Positions 54,105 through 64,000 of a stretch of 64,000 bases of DNA are shown one piece after another (within the stretch, counting starts at the first letter, position 1; each line of letters begins with the position of its first letter). Made by a program: the position numbers and the translations under genes. Below the pieces are notes generated by a model, which worked only from the letters and a program-made list of their open reading frames with translations, ran no database searches and had not been told where the DNA came from. Origin of the DNA: Floccularia luteovirens (taxonomy: Eukaryota; Basidiomycota; Agaricomycetes; Agaricales; Squamanitaceae); assembly GCA_009739215.1 (NCBI GenBank), contig VSJF01000008.1, forward strand, positions 1,054,001 through 1,118,000, given 5' to 3'.

Positions 54105-55064
54105 TTAACTTTGTTCATTACCTTCGTCGTTCCATCCTGTACTCGTTATATTCACATGACAGGCGCCTGCACAGGATAATTCGAACGTATGGTATGACCC
54201 GGAAGAACACCGAAAGCTTGGAAATTCCTCATTAGCTCCGTAGGATACGGAGAATGCTCCAATATATCTTCTCCTTCTGGGCTTGGTATCCCAGGATAAT
54301 GTTTTTGGATCAAGCGCTCGCTCAGCTGATAACGACCATACATCCAGGACAGCATTCGGTCCATCTCTATCCGAGATTTGTATATGAGTCTTTGTTGATT
54401 CCTGCGGAGGAACACTAAGCACCAGGCTACAGTTCTCCATGCCGTAATCCATTACACGGAACTGGGCGATGCTGGATACCTTTAGTGCATTCAGAAAAAG
54501 AAAAGTCTCCAAGGTCTTGGTCACTTACTTCAGGTGTTACTAAAACCATATTTTGCGCCGCCTGGTATGTATCCCTCATAAGCAAGATACATCGGAGCTA
54601 GAACAGGAAATACGGTGTGCGGTTCTTCAGAAGACACTTGTAGGATGGCACGTGCTCGATTTATGATTGGATCGTGCATTGTAGGTGAAGTCTTGTTTCT
54701 ATAAAGTCTATCAAATCCGACATAGCTACTGAGATATTTCAGCTCGTGAGGAGCAACGTCGAGACCTGATAAGTCCGCTTTGGGGTGGGATAAAATATAG
54801 AAGATGAGGTAAATTTCCAGAAGTGTGCAGGCAAGAACAACAGTCGCAAGAATGTACGACAGCGTAGACGAAACACAAGATCTGATAAAAGCTGAAATGA
54901 TACCCATGATCAATAATTATACTTCGAAGAATATGTGAACGCCTACGCTTCCTGTTCAAGCCACTATCATCTGACTTGCGTGTGTCAATGACCTCCAAGT
55001 CTTGTTCGTTTTCTTCCCCCACAGCAGGTTCATGTTCGTAAAGAAATTGGTATTTATGATTCAT
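54105..55064 (-). CDS. Single-pass membrane protein of a basidiomycete-specific family
   Basis: Type II-like layout: a polar, charged cytoplasmic start from ATG 55064 (MNHKYQFLYEHEPAVGEEN, EQDLEVIDTRKSDDSG) and a basic stretch NRK. After an intron there is one membrane helix (STLSYILATVVLACTLLEIY, then LIFYI), followed by an outer domain with HELKYLSSYVGFDRLYR, PIINRARAILQVSSEEP and YGMENCSLVLSVPPQES. Such proteins are frequent in agaric genomes and unassigned; the outer part is a predicted beta-domain. The second intron lies near 54494-54545, but its donor could not be fixed. The last exon ends at 54105. Confidence 0.6.
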
Positions 55065-55892
55065 AGCAGACGTGAAAAGTTGAAGCTGACAACTCAGAAA
55101 ATAGCACGGAAAGGACTGACTTATTGCAACTGATGGTGTTTACCTTCTTTTTTAAATCGTTCACATAAATGGTTCAAAGAGTCGGAACCTTCTGGTGTGA
55201 AAGGCCATTATAGCAAAGTAATGATTGATGTGTTCATGTTACTTTCGGTGTAAACTAAATTTACACATATTTATTGTTTGAAACCACCATATCATTATTT
55301 AAAGCATGCTCCACTCTTTCGATGACAACACTTCAGAGAATCAATCAAATCATGGAGTTGTACGACCATGACTAAGATCGTTGACAGAGCTAGTGAGCAA
55401 ATTATAGAACTATCTTCCATTCTTACAAGGAATGTGACATCAAAATGTTTTGGAAGCTGATTGCCTGCTTTTTCACGGAAACAAGCACGCTTGCCGTCAT
55501 GTTTTATATATAATGATACCTAAAATTTTCGCATTAGTTTGATCAAATTCCCTAGTTGAACATTGATGTCCTCTCATCAACAAATTCTGTTGGAATCCTG
55601 ACTACATAGGCCTAAGTTCATATCACTATTGATCTATCATGATCAAGTCAGCCTAAAGCGCTCTCAGAACTCGCCCCCAGTACCAGCTTTACGGCTTAGT
55701 TCGAATATCATGAAATGAAACCATTCACAACACCTGTAATCAGGCTATAAATATTGCAGCACAGGGTCAAAAATAACACTGATATTATTGCAAAACTCAC
55801 AAATCTTCCTATGAAGCTTGGGTATAAAAGGTCGAGCGAACTTCGCGTTGTACAACCAGCACATTCATACTCATTTGCATTGTATTCGAAAA
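55065..55892. other. Intergenic region, 828 bases
   Basis: No gene recognised. The right end holds the promoter of the small secreted peptide, with TATAAAA at 55823-55829 and a further TATAAAT at 55745. Confidence 0.5.
55823..55829 (+). promoter_or_regulatory. TATA box of small secreted peptide gene
   Basis: TATAAAA 64 bases before ATG 55893; a strong match at a typical distance. Confidence 0.55.
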
Positions 55893-56096
55893 ATGCGCTT
55901 TATCACTTTATTACTTGGCATGGTATGCATTCACCTCGTGTCTGCTATCCCAATCCAAGTTGTCCAGCGCCGGGCGGTAGATTCAACTGATGGTATGCTA
56001 TGGTTCACTCAATAGTTCGTGTGTCGTGCTAACAGGATCATGCGTGTAGTTGAGGATACTGAAAACGAGCCAGCCTTTGCTTTAACTCCGGCTTAG
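55893..56096 (+). CDS. Very small secreted peptide with a dibasic site
   Basis: ATG 55893 starts a clear signal peptide (MRFITLLLGMVCIHLVSA), then IPIQVVQRRAVDSTD. An intron that uses the AG before TTGAGG at about 56050 gives VEDTENEPAFALTPA and stop TAG 56094-56096, 48 residues in all. If it is retained, the frame stops earlier at 56015. QRR is a Kex2-type processing site; cleavage would free an acidic peptide of about 21 residues. There is no cysteine in the predicted mature part and no C-terminal CaaX, so it is not a lipopeptide pheromone precursor. No family is known. The strong TATA box supports a real gene. Confidence 0.5.
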
Positions 56097-56645
56097 TTAA
56101 AGCACCCAAATCAGCAGTAGTTTCGGAAGGATGGAAATACAAAGATGGTTCAATATTCTAGCGGACCTTCACAAGTTTGAGAGCAAATTGTAGAAACATG
56201 CACTGTTGTCATTGTGATATGGTTCAAAACATGCAATTTTTTGATTGATTATGATGTATCCCCATTCGCGCTACAGTTATATGACAATCTATGACAACTC
56301 TGGAATGGATCTGTACCTCCTGACATAATTTGCCTTCACATATATGAACAAGAATAATGGCTGTGACCTTCATTATGTTGATCTGTGCCGTATTTCTGTA
56401 GATATAAATAAAAGAGTACTTAAAAGAATGGATGGAGTTATGCCAACCGCCTTGTATCAACAAGTGTAAGCTACTACAATACACAGTACACCTACCTAAT
56501 GGTAGCAGGAATAAAAGCGGAGTGAAAACAAGTAATGTAAGTGGAAACAATGTAACACAAAAAGAAGGTAGAACTTATACTGCCCTTGATCATTCCAACA
56601 ATTTCTAAGTAGGTAGTTAGGTGGGCCAGCTCCATAACCCGTTTA
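56097..56645. other. Intergenic region, 549 bases
   Basis: Convergent 3' flanks of the peptide gene and the membrane protein. Nothing else is seen. Confidence 0.5.
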
Positions 56646-57756
56646 TCATACATTGTCGTTGGAAACATCACTGGATGATGGTGCAAAAGCCACTGAGGTT
56701 GTGAGCTCATGCACAGTTTCCCTAGTCCAAGCATTTCCAAGGGCTACCCTGATTATAATCAACTGGGGAGATAATGCCTAAACAGAATATTAGTGGTAGT
56801 AAACTTGCTTTTTAAAGACACGTACAAAAAATGTACCCCATACCACTGAAAGCCCCACTGCAGGCGGAGCTCCCTTCCCGTTGTAGATAGCAAAGATAAT
56901 CCCGAGAATACTAAACGGCAGAGCTGATTCAATCAAAATGGAAATTGCACCAGTATACATTTTGAGCGCGTCAGGTGGAATATCCTTCCGAGCTTCATAA
57001 CCAACCCTAACTATGCGTCCGACGATTAATATGGTGATGATGACATTGAGTGCGGCTGTCAATGCAACCCATGATACACCAAAATTCGCAGTATGTTTTT
57101 GGAAAAAGGTAGAGTGTGGTAAGGCACTTTCCACCACCGCAATCACAGACAAAACTATCGAAGAGTAATTAAAGCTGAAGTCAATAGCGCTTTCAGAAGG
57201 AGAAGGCGCACCTGTAGATGCGAGAAAAACCAAGCCAAGAACAAAAACGATCCATAAATGCGTACCCCACAGGATATAACAGCGGTAGAGCTATTATAAT
57301 GGTTTTAAAACCCATTTGGAAATTATGAATGTAGAACCTACGAGTAAACCATCTGCCATAAAACCGCTGAATACATCAGTAGCAGTGCCAAGAATGTTGA
57401 ACCATATTGTACTATTCTCAGTCCAGTATGCAAACGGACCGCCAGGAAAATCGCGATGCTCAATCCACATGAATTAGCCCATTAACACATTAGCCAAAAG
57501 GGCGAATGTCATGAAGATAAGGAGAACGAAAGTGTAACAGGCGAAAAAGATGTTTTTCTTCAAAGGGGTGTGAGGTCGCGGGGCGAGCAACAAAAGATAC
57601 ATCGAGAGTAGACTCATCACGAGTAGTATTCCTAAATGAATAGTTATCACCCATATATGTTGGATGAGATTTACAATTAACCCCACCATATAGGATACAT
57701 CCAATAGCGTTGCCAACGTAAAGAGACCGCTCAACCTGAATACCCGAGCCTGCCAT
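56646..57756 (-). CDS. Seven-helix fungal membrane protein (premature stop)
   Basis: An agaric multi-pass membrane family of unknown function. From ATG 57756: MAGSGIQVERSLYVGNAIGC, then ILYG joined across an intron to ILLVMSLLSMYLLLLAPRPH, FFACYTFVLLIFMTFALLAN, WIEHRDFPGGPFAYWTENST, ATDVFSGFMADGLL, LYRCYILWGTHLWIVFVLG and FGVSWVALTAALNVIITILI. The last exon is ALSPQLIIIRVALGNAW, stop at 56646. The family blocks VLMG and FMWIEHRDFPGGP are adjacent in one frame, but TAA at 57474-57476 lies between them. All other splice joins keep frame. This is a nonsense change or a base error. Confidence 0.68.
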
Positions 57757-58330
57757 TTTTCAGAGGTTGAACAGTGTTGTATTCCTAGGTTCTTAATCAG
57801 AGAAGAGACGTGGTTTCAAGCGCTACCATGTCTCTGTTTATTTGAGGTATTTTTTTGGGGTCTGAGCCGCCACTCAACCTTCATTCAGGTCATTTCCAAG
57901 TTTCGCTGCAAACCGGCGGTCATGCCATAAGTTGCGTGCCATGTGATGATGAGACTTACGTGTTATAATTAATATGATGCTGCATTGTATCACTTGCTTT
58001 TCTTCCATCATGCCATGTCAAGGTTTGAAGGGGTGCAATGGAAGTCCTGCAGGACGAGGCGCCGCTGGCTTCTAAAGTCACTAGCTGTCACATCAACTTC
58101 CTGCTCCATTGTGTAAGTTGCATACTTCGGTACGTCATGCCCGAACAATAACAAAAGACAGCTAAGTACCCATCACCCATCACATTCTAGCAACAGGAGA
58201 CTGTTATGATATTGCTTTCTAATACTTTTTCTAATTAGTATCAAGCTATGTATAGAGGTGTCGTTCTAGTTCACGTTGTCTGCCGTCTATAAATCCTTAT
58301 CGTCTTAACATTGATTATAACTAAGCAGTT
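57757..58330. other. Intergenic region, 574 bases
   Basis: Divergent promoters of the membrane protein and the acetyltransferase. No other feature is supported. Confidence 0.5.
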
Positions 58331-59351
58331 ATGCTCGTCATCAAACGTCTAGAAACAATAACAGGTATTTGCACATATCCACCATCTGTTTTATGGTGAC
58401 TCAAGTCCTCTCACAAGACGATCAATTGAATTCCGTCGCAGATCTCTGTGTGCGTGCGTTCGATGGAGGTGGGGGTATAACTTATAAAATGAATATAACC
58501 CTAATATTCGACTTGGTAACAGATGTTGCTCAAAAGGCAATTCTCGGAGGAGATTGGGGCCTCCATCATGTTTATTTCCGCGCTCATGCTTGGGCAACTG
58601 TATTAGAGGGTGAATTATACATTGTTCAAGATGAGGATACTGGAGAAATTGTATCTACAGCTTCATGGTTCGGAAACGGAAAGGTTCTATTTGAAAGGTC
58701 CGTACTTCATTGTCATATCTTTATGATAATACCTACAACGTACATCCACCAGTGAAGCACAAAGAGGTGTTGATTATCAAGAATTTTTCAACAATCTCTC
58801 TGAGGGAGCGAAACATTGGCATTCTCATACTGTATGTGCATTCCTTCACTATATTGATGGTTTACTTAAGAACGGCAGTATCCTGAGGTTGTCAATAAGC
58901 TGGATGCACGATTATTCACTTCTGAGGTAAGTCATCAATTTTTGGGTTCTTATGCTCCTTATCCTTAGTTATACTTTTTGTTTGTTTCTTGAAGGAGCGA
59001 AACTCTCGGTGGTGGTGTTTCAATCTTGCTACCGAGCCAAAACATCAAGGAAAAGGATTTGCCACATCGCTTATGCGGGTTTTCTTTAAAAAGGTCCGTA
59101 TATTACAGTACACAAAAGCTGAGAATGAGACTGACAATGCTTTCAGGGTGTAGAGACAAAGACTGTTGTGGGTTTGGCGGCAGCAACCGATGAAAACGTA
59201 CGTTTGGACCTTTCCCTGCACGAATATTCATTTCAAAACAATATTACAGGCCGCAAAATATCTCCACATGGGGTTCAGAGAACGTGGTGGCGTCAACTTT
59301 CCGGCACCTACTGGCGATTTCTACATTCATTTGTTGAGCAGGGACACGTGA
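58331..59351 (+). CDS. GNAT-family N-acetyltransferase
   Basis: Transfers an acetyl group from acetyl-CoA to an amine; the substrate is unknown. ATG 58331 gives MLVIKRLETIT, joined to LSQDDQLNSVADLCVRAFDG, ILGGDWGLHHVYFRAHAWAT, IVQDEDTGEIVSTASWFG, DYQEFFNNLSEGAKHW, LDARLFTSE and RWWCFNLATEPKHQGKGFAT. The last holds motif A (QGKGFA) for acetyl-CoA binding. ETKTVVGLAAATDEN and AAKYLHMGFRERGGVNFPAP form the C-terminal strand and helix (motif B). Stop at 59351. Seven introns were inferred, all with GT-AG ends and about 50 bases long. The final intron (about 59199-59250) is required to join DEN to AAKYLHMGF. About 215 residues, usual for fungal GNATs. Confidence 0.83.
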
Positions 59352-59982
59352 AGGTCGTGCATCTGAATGTCGTATCAATCTATTCTATTCATTACATCAT
59401 GCGATTTGATATAAAAATTATTTCGGAACTCGGGATGCTCTTAAGGTTCGAGGGATCAGATATCAATACAACGGCTTGCTTCTACTACACCCTTAAAATA
59501 ATAGTGCTGTAATAAGTTATCTTCTTCACGTTCCTTTGTATTGGTTCTTTCATCTGAAATCTAGGTTAGTGGGAATCCTCCAGCTTCTTTGGATGGAAAC
59601 TTGGAGTCATCACTATAGTATGTCACGACCATCAGCGCCAAATCATTCAATGTAGTATATTTATATATCACAGCGCTCATCATGCTCCTTCAACGTTTGG
59701 GTCGTGGCCCTATCACCGAAGTTAACTCTGTGATACAATGCAAAATTTGGATATATCCGAACATCACGCATTTGAGAACAATACGATTTGATTATCATCA
59801 ATTTCAGAATTAAGGGGCTGCGTGCTCTGTTTCACGAATGTTCTGATGAGTGCCACAAGGAATTTTTATGGTGACAAATGAGGGGAGAGGTAAACTACAT
59901 GTGCTATTTTACGGCCACCTTTCCCTGTAAAGAGGCTGCAGCTCTCAGGTCTGTAACTATAAATAACCTAGTAAAGATGTGA
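59352..59982. other. Intergenic region, 631 bases
   Basis: Convergent 3' flanks of the GNAT and UstYa-like genes; nothing else is seen. Confidence 0.5.
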
Positions 59983-60727
59983 TCACAACAGAGTGAATGC
60001 GTTCTTACTTGAAAAATTATTCGTCTTCATATGGTGGAACCACCCAAACCAATTGAGACGCAATGTTTCGTATATCACACCCCAATCCCGACATATGTGA
60101 GTCTCTCCAAATCGCTCGTTGGTGAAATTTCGTTTTGTAAAGTCTCCTGATTCGAGAGTCGTGTCTGCTTCACACAAGATTGTCTCTCGAAGGTAGTTCA
60201 GACAGTGTTGTGCATGCCCAAAGTCTGCATGTTTGTTGGGCTTAGCTAAAAGCGAACGGAATTGACGCAAGCAATGTAACTCGTGGAACATAGAGAGGAA
60301 GAACATCCGGTTATTTTCACCCATTCGATAGCTTCCTGCACCATAAGGCGAATTGTAAATCCACTCATCTCCAGCTTCGGGGTCGGATATAGAATAATGT
60401 ACGCTCTCCTCAACGACCATGCTCGCGTTTTTTTGAAATTGACCTGGAAGTGAGGAAGGAAAGTCATCCCACTCGTAAGCTGTTATAGGGTGGTCAATTT
60501 AATAGAGAAATATCAATGAAATAGCACAAACTGTAATGGTTGGAGTAAGAAACATCCTGTGAATGCACGACAACCCCTCCTGAGTTCAAAACATAAAACA
60601 GGGACTGGACAAGGAGAATGGAAGTAAAAGACAATAAACATAAGAGAACAATTGTGGTTGCAGACTGGAACTTCATTTCGGACTTGTATAGAGAAGTTCT
60701 TCTGGTCCACTTAAGCTTTGTAGGCAT
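59983..60727 (-). CDS. UstYa-like (DUF3328) membrane protein 1, both HxxHC motifs intact
   Basis: UstYa-family proteins are single-pass membrane enzymes; several catalyse oxidative steps in fungal peptide (dikaritin) and other secondary metabolism. From ATG 60727: MPTKLKWTRRTSLYKSEMKF, a membrane helix (TTIVLLCLLSFTSILLVQSL), then an intron to YEWDDFPSSLPGQFQKNASM, VEESVHYSISDPEAGDEW and SPYGAGSYRMGENNRMFFLS. Then come the two family motifs HELHC and HAQHC (in AQHCLNYLRETILC) and HICRDWGVIYE. Stop at 59983. About 215 residues, the usual length. Divergent from the second family member at 61165. Confidence 0.82.
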
Positions 60728-61164
60728 GCAAGCGGCGTGAGAGCTTAAGCTCAGAACCGAACGAGCCATGAAACCTGCAGGAGCCATCGCATCCGTTATG
60801 TGTATTCTTTCCGAACGGCTGTTGTTGTGGAGGTGGCAAGCATCATGATCACTAGAGCGCAATTATGATTGCGCAGTCCACGGAACTATTTGAGTTACAT
60901 TTCCATCAACTAGGAACGATTACGGGAAGGTGAGGTTGGCTCTTGTATGTCTTAATTTTGGCATGCAAAGCTATGGTTGGATTCCGAAGCTGCCAAACAG
61001 TGGCTCGAGTCTAGGCTATAGGATTCTGAGTTGTGATATGCCAAAGTTATCATTAGACACTTTCCCATTTGAGAAAATGAGGCCTCTATAAATATATACC
61101 TGTCACAAAGTTCTTTCTCAAATAATAAGGAGGGTTCGAGGTTGACTTGAAGGGAAAGGGTCAA
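60728..61164. promoter_or_regulatory. Shared promoter region of divergent UstYa-like genes
   Basis: 437 bases between two start codons, implying co-regulation. A TATA-like ATAAATATATACC near 61087-61099 faces the right-hand gene. Confidence 0.5.
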
Positions 61165-61781
61165 ATGCCTAAGCATCGCACATTCGAACCTGCTGACGAT
61201 GAGGGTCGTCGTTCCCTCCGACTGAATGCCTTATTGGCTCTTCTTGTCGTCATCAAAGCGATTCTCATAATTTCGATCCAGCGAGGCCTCGAGCCGCAGC
61301 ATGGAGCTAGGAATTATAGTAAGCATTCTAATCTATTTGTTAAGATATTGTGTAACAGAGACCTACAGCTTATTTGGGTAATGATTATCCACGACTATGG
61401 CCGCTATCTACACATCCCCCAGTCGAACAATTCCTTGAGAATAACCATGGGATTCATTACATGATGAATGCCCATGATGAATGGGATGCACTTGTCCCTG
61501 GAGATGGAATTATCTATCTCGGACAGCATCGTCAACCATTTAGCATTCCGATGTTTCATCAACTGCGGTGCTTGAACATCCTTCGTCTGGATCTCGTTAA
61601 CGGACAAGCTAATGACTTAACAAGGCATTGCTTGAATTATTTGCGACAAATGGTTCTTTGCCGCTCGAACTTGAACCTGCAGAATCTTCATGGGCAAATG
61701 GGGCATCGAGTCAACTTCAGAGAGTCCCAAACTTGTAATGATTGGAGTGTAGTGTACGATGAAGTTGAGAGATTGAAGTAG
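61165..61781 (+). CDS. UstYa-like (DUF3328) membrane protein 2 with changed motifs
   Basis: Same family as its neighbour. ATG 61165: MPKHRTFEPADDEGRRSL, membrane helix LNALLALLVVIKAILIISI, an intron near 61320-61370, then YLGNDYPRLWPLSTHPPVEQ and GIHYMMNAHDEWDALVP. The two metal-type motifs are altered: HQLRC instead of HxxHC (fourth residue Arg) and LTRHC instead of HxxHC (first residue Leu), although the following CLNYLRQMVLC and CNDWSVVYDEV are conserved. Stop at 61781. The enzyme may be inactive, act as a partner subunit, or have a different activity; the fold itself looks intact. Confidence 0.78.
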
Positions 61782-61891
61782 TTGGTATTAGCTGTGAGAA
61801 ACTTTATGTAATAACATTTCATCACACCGGGTTAACCTCAGCGCATTCCCTTACTTCTGTTGCAACTCCCATCTTATAATCGTCGGTTACA

Positions 61892-63682
61892 ATGAGCACA
61901 CGCATTCCGACAGTCAATGACCTGCGTGTACGTTGTTGTGGAGGTCTCCTGTCTCCGCCTTACATCATAACTGAAGTATCTAGGTCAAATTATGTTATAT
62001 CTGCCGGGAAGAGGAGAGATACGACGCTCGTAAGTTGCAATGATATCTTGGAGGTATGGTTATGGGTATTTAATTTATTTAAAGGCCAGGAACATCACCC
62101 CCGAGAATGGACACATCCTTGCAGATGCACTCTTATAGCCCACGAATCATGCCTACTGAAATGGATCCAAACCTCACAGAGCAGCTCTTCGCGGGCCCCA
62201 AATGCTCTCAAATGTCCTCAGTGCGGGTCGTATTATGAATTGGAGAGCAAGGAAAGCGTCATTCTTCAACTTTTATCCGCAGGAAACAAGACTCTCCAAA
62301 AGCTCGGACGATTGTTCACTGCCATCAGTGCGGCTTCCATAGTCGGAGTCGTCGGTGCAGGTTTGTCTGCAGTTGCGGGAGATAAAACAGTCAAAATTTA
62401 ACTCTTTTTAGGGGTGTACGTTGTTCTTACAGGATATGGGGCGTGGGCAGTCAACCAATTTATCGGGAAAGAGTGAGCTTGTAATTATCCTCTAACAAGT
62501 ACCACATTTACATCTTACTCTTACTAGATTGTATGACAAACTACTATCAGACGACCCCACCCACTGGCCTTGGACGGCATACTTCAACCTTCCCATGCTT
62601 CCTATATCTCTTATTCTGTCCCGTTTTCAAACTGGAAGCCAGATACCCCCAATAGTCCCCATCCTCCTCGCGTGGCCGCCTTCGATCCCAGCGAACGAGC
62701 GAAACCGCCTCCTTAGTGAATATTGGCTCCAACCAGATAACACACGCCGTCTGAGTGAAGACTTTCCTACCAGACCATGGCCACCCTCCCCAGTAGTTTT
62801 TGGAATACTCATCATTCCTGTTGTGAGGATCGTGTACCGAGGTTTATACAACAAACTGTATCTAAAAGTTATGGGTGTCCCTCCAATACCTCCTCGAGGA
62901 GGACAGCAATTAGGGCTGCAGATCAATGAGGGTGCTTTCATGATACGTATCCGAGCAAACGTTCAACAGGATGGCGGAGCGGCGGAAATACCGCAGCCAG
63001 AGCCAGAATTGGAACCTATGCAACCCCAGGATGTTGCAGAGGGGATTCAGGACCCAGAGGCAGCTGCCGTGGCCGCTGCACAGCAACTGATAGAAATTAA
63101 TACCATTTCGCTGGGGCGGCGATTGGGAGGCGCTCTTCTCATCCCTGCTATTTCTAATTTCATGGGATCGTTGCTGTACCGCCTGTCAAAGCATTCGGGC
63201 TTGTTGCGCAGGTTTCTCGGAATTCGATACTATGGGGTGCACCACACCGCTCTCGAACCATATCTCGGTCCACTCCTACAAGCTAGCGAATACAAGGGTT
63301 TAAGTTTATGGCGCCAGATGGGTCTCATAATCAAGTTGGGTTTGACTACTTTCTGGGGTGGCACGAGGATATGGGCAGAGTCAGATCCAGTTTGGCAAGT
63401 AATTTCGATTGCCACCACTGTTTTGAATCTAACACCATGATTTTTTGAGACAGGTGGAGGAACTCAATTGGTCTAGGAATTTTCATTGTGGTAGGTTTCC
63501 TAAAAAATTCAGAATGTTTGGTGTGATGGTGAACTGGTGTTCAACAGGCCAAAGATTGTGTTCATCTTCTACATCTGTACTTGGCGAAACGTGAGCTCGA
63601 ATCACGACGCGTAAAAAATAGGGACTTTGAAGGTGTAGATATGCGAGAGCTCGATCTTATCCCAACTTTTCCCAGATCTTGA
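61892..63682 (+). CDS. RING-CH (MARCH-type) membrane E3 ubiquitin ligase
   Basis: Predicted to pass ubiquitin from an E2 to membrane substrates. ATG 61892: MSTRIPTVNDLR, then two introns inside the RING-CH: VKLCYICREEERYDA and QEHHPREWTHPCRC, followed by AHESCLLKWIQTS and LKCPQCGSYYELES. All eight ligands are present (CxxC, CxC, HxxC, CxxC), with the C4HC3 order and the Trp of the variant RING. Hydrophobic helices follow (AISAASIVGVVGAG, VYVVLTGYGAWAVNQF, VVFGILIIPVVRIVYRG, RRLGGALLIPAISNFMGSL). A Glu/Pro/Gln-rich loop lies between them. The last exons WRNSIGLGIFIV and AKDCVHLLHLYLAKRELESR end at TGA 63680-63682. About 520 residues; family assignment is firm, substrate unknown. Confidence 0.87.
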
Positions 63683-64000
63683 TGCATCTCGCCCAAAGTT
63701 TCCATGCCGAACGAACTATGGTAGATATATATATATTTAATATCGACGCTGTTGTCTTTGAAACCTAATTCTTGTGTACTGTATACTGAACAGCAGTAAC
63801 AGAATTCAACATACGCTCAGGTGAACAGAATACACTCAATCATATTGATGTATGTTTTCTTCCCCAACATTATCACATAATTACACTTCAATATAATAAT
63901 TGCCACTGCTCTATACCTAACAAGTGTCTTTCTGGTGTATCAACTTGCCGAAAAAGTGGCTGGTACAATTTTTTTCTTGTGGCTCCTGAATAATGATTGT
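63683..64000. other. 3' flank to window end, 318 bases
   Basis: Downstream region of the RING-CH gene, with an AT-rich run (GATATATATATATTTAA) near 63723-63739. No gene is recognised. Confidence 0.5.

Noticed and set aside
1..64000. Search by eye for tRNA, rRNA, telomeric repeats and CRISPR arrays
   Set aside because: None was recognised; small RNA genes without strong sequence signatures could have been missed.

Overview
This is a eukaryotic window from a filamentous basidiomycete, most likely an Agaricomycete. The evidence is dense genes cut by many GT-AG introns of about 45-60 bases, plus protein families typical of mushrooms: DUF6533 membrane proteins, NACHT-WD40 NLR-like proteins, DUF1996 secreted proteins, UstYa-like (DUF3328) proteins and a Ty3/Gypsy element with the basidiomycete-type protease. 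No rRNA, tRNA or CRISPR array was seen by eye.

Left part (1-8.8 kb). The 3' end of an FMN-dependent alpha-hydroxy-acid dehydrogenase is followed by the TFIIE beta subunit gene (tfa2) and a secreted DUF1996 protein. A second, full-length dehydrogenase then appears with a broken 5' fragment of the TFIIE beta gene behind it, so a segment of about 0.9 kb was duplicated. An aminoglycoside-phosphotransferase-like kinase closes this part.

NLR cluster (about 9.7-36.2 kb). Three closely related head-to-tail genes on the minus strand encode a helical N-terminal domain, a NACHT NTPase and WD40 repeats. A fourth, badly decayed relative lies between copies A and B. Copy A reads as intact (six exons, 1,347 residues predicted). 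Copy B carries a one-base deletion at the end of the NACHT exon. Copy C is split by a complete Ty3/Gypsy LTR retrotransposon (28713-34567) whose 142-base LTRs look identical. Copy C is also a mosaic of A-like and B-like tracts, which points to gene conversion. The element has intact gag and pol, and a correctly phased GGGAAAC site for -1 frameshifting.

Right part (37-64 kb) is mostly ordinary gene-dense sequence. It holds a divergent pair of Hsp20 small heat-shock genes around a promoter with heat-shock elements, two mitochondrial-type helical-repeat (PPR-like) proteins, a DUF6533 membrane protein, complex I subunit NDUFA6, a PDAP1 phosphoprotein, an SR splicing factor, an iron-type alcohol dehydrogenase/maleylacetate-reductase-like enzyme, two more membrane proteins, a tiny secreted peptide, a GNAT acetyltransferase, a divergent pair of UstYa-like genes and a RING-CH membrane E3 ligase.

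Several otherwise well-conserved genes carry single-base lesions: the dehydrogenase at about 5548, NLR-B at about 21218, possibly the PPR gene at about 40327, the Fe-ADH at about 53163, and a stop in the membrane protein at 57474. These may be real pseudogenes or sequence errors, and every statement about broken genes should be read with that in mind. Splice sites were placed by eye from reading frame, GT-AG ends and family similarity.
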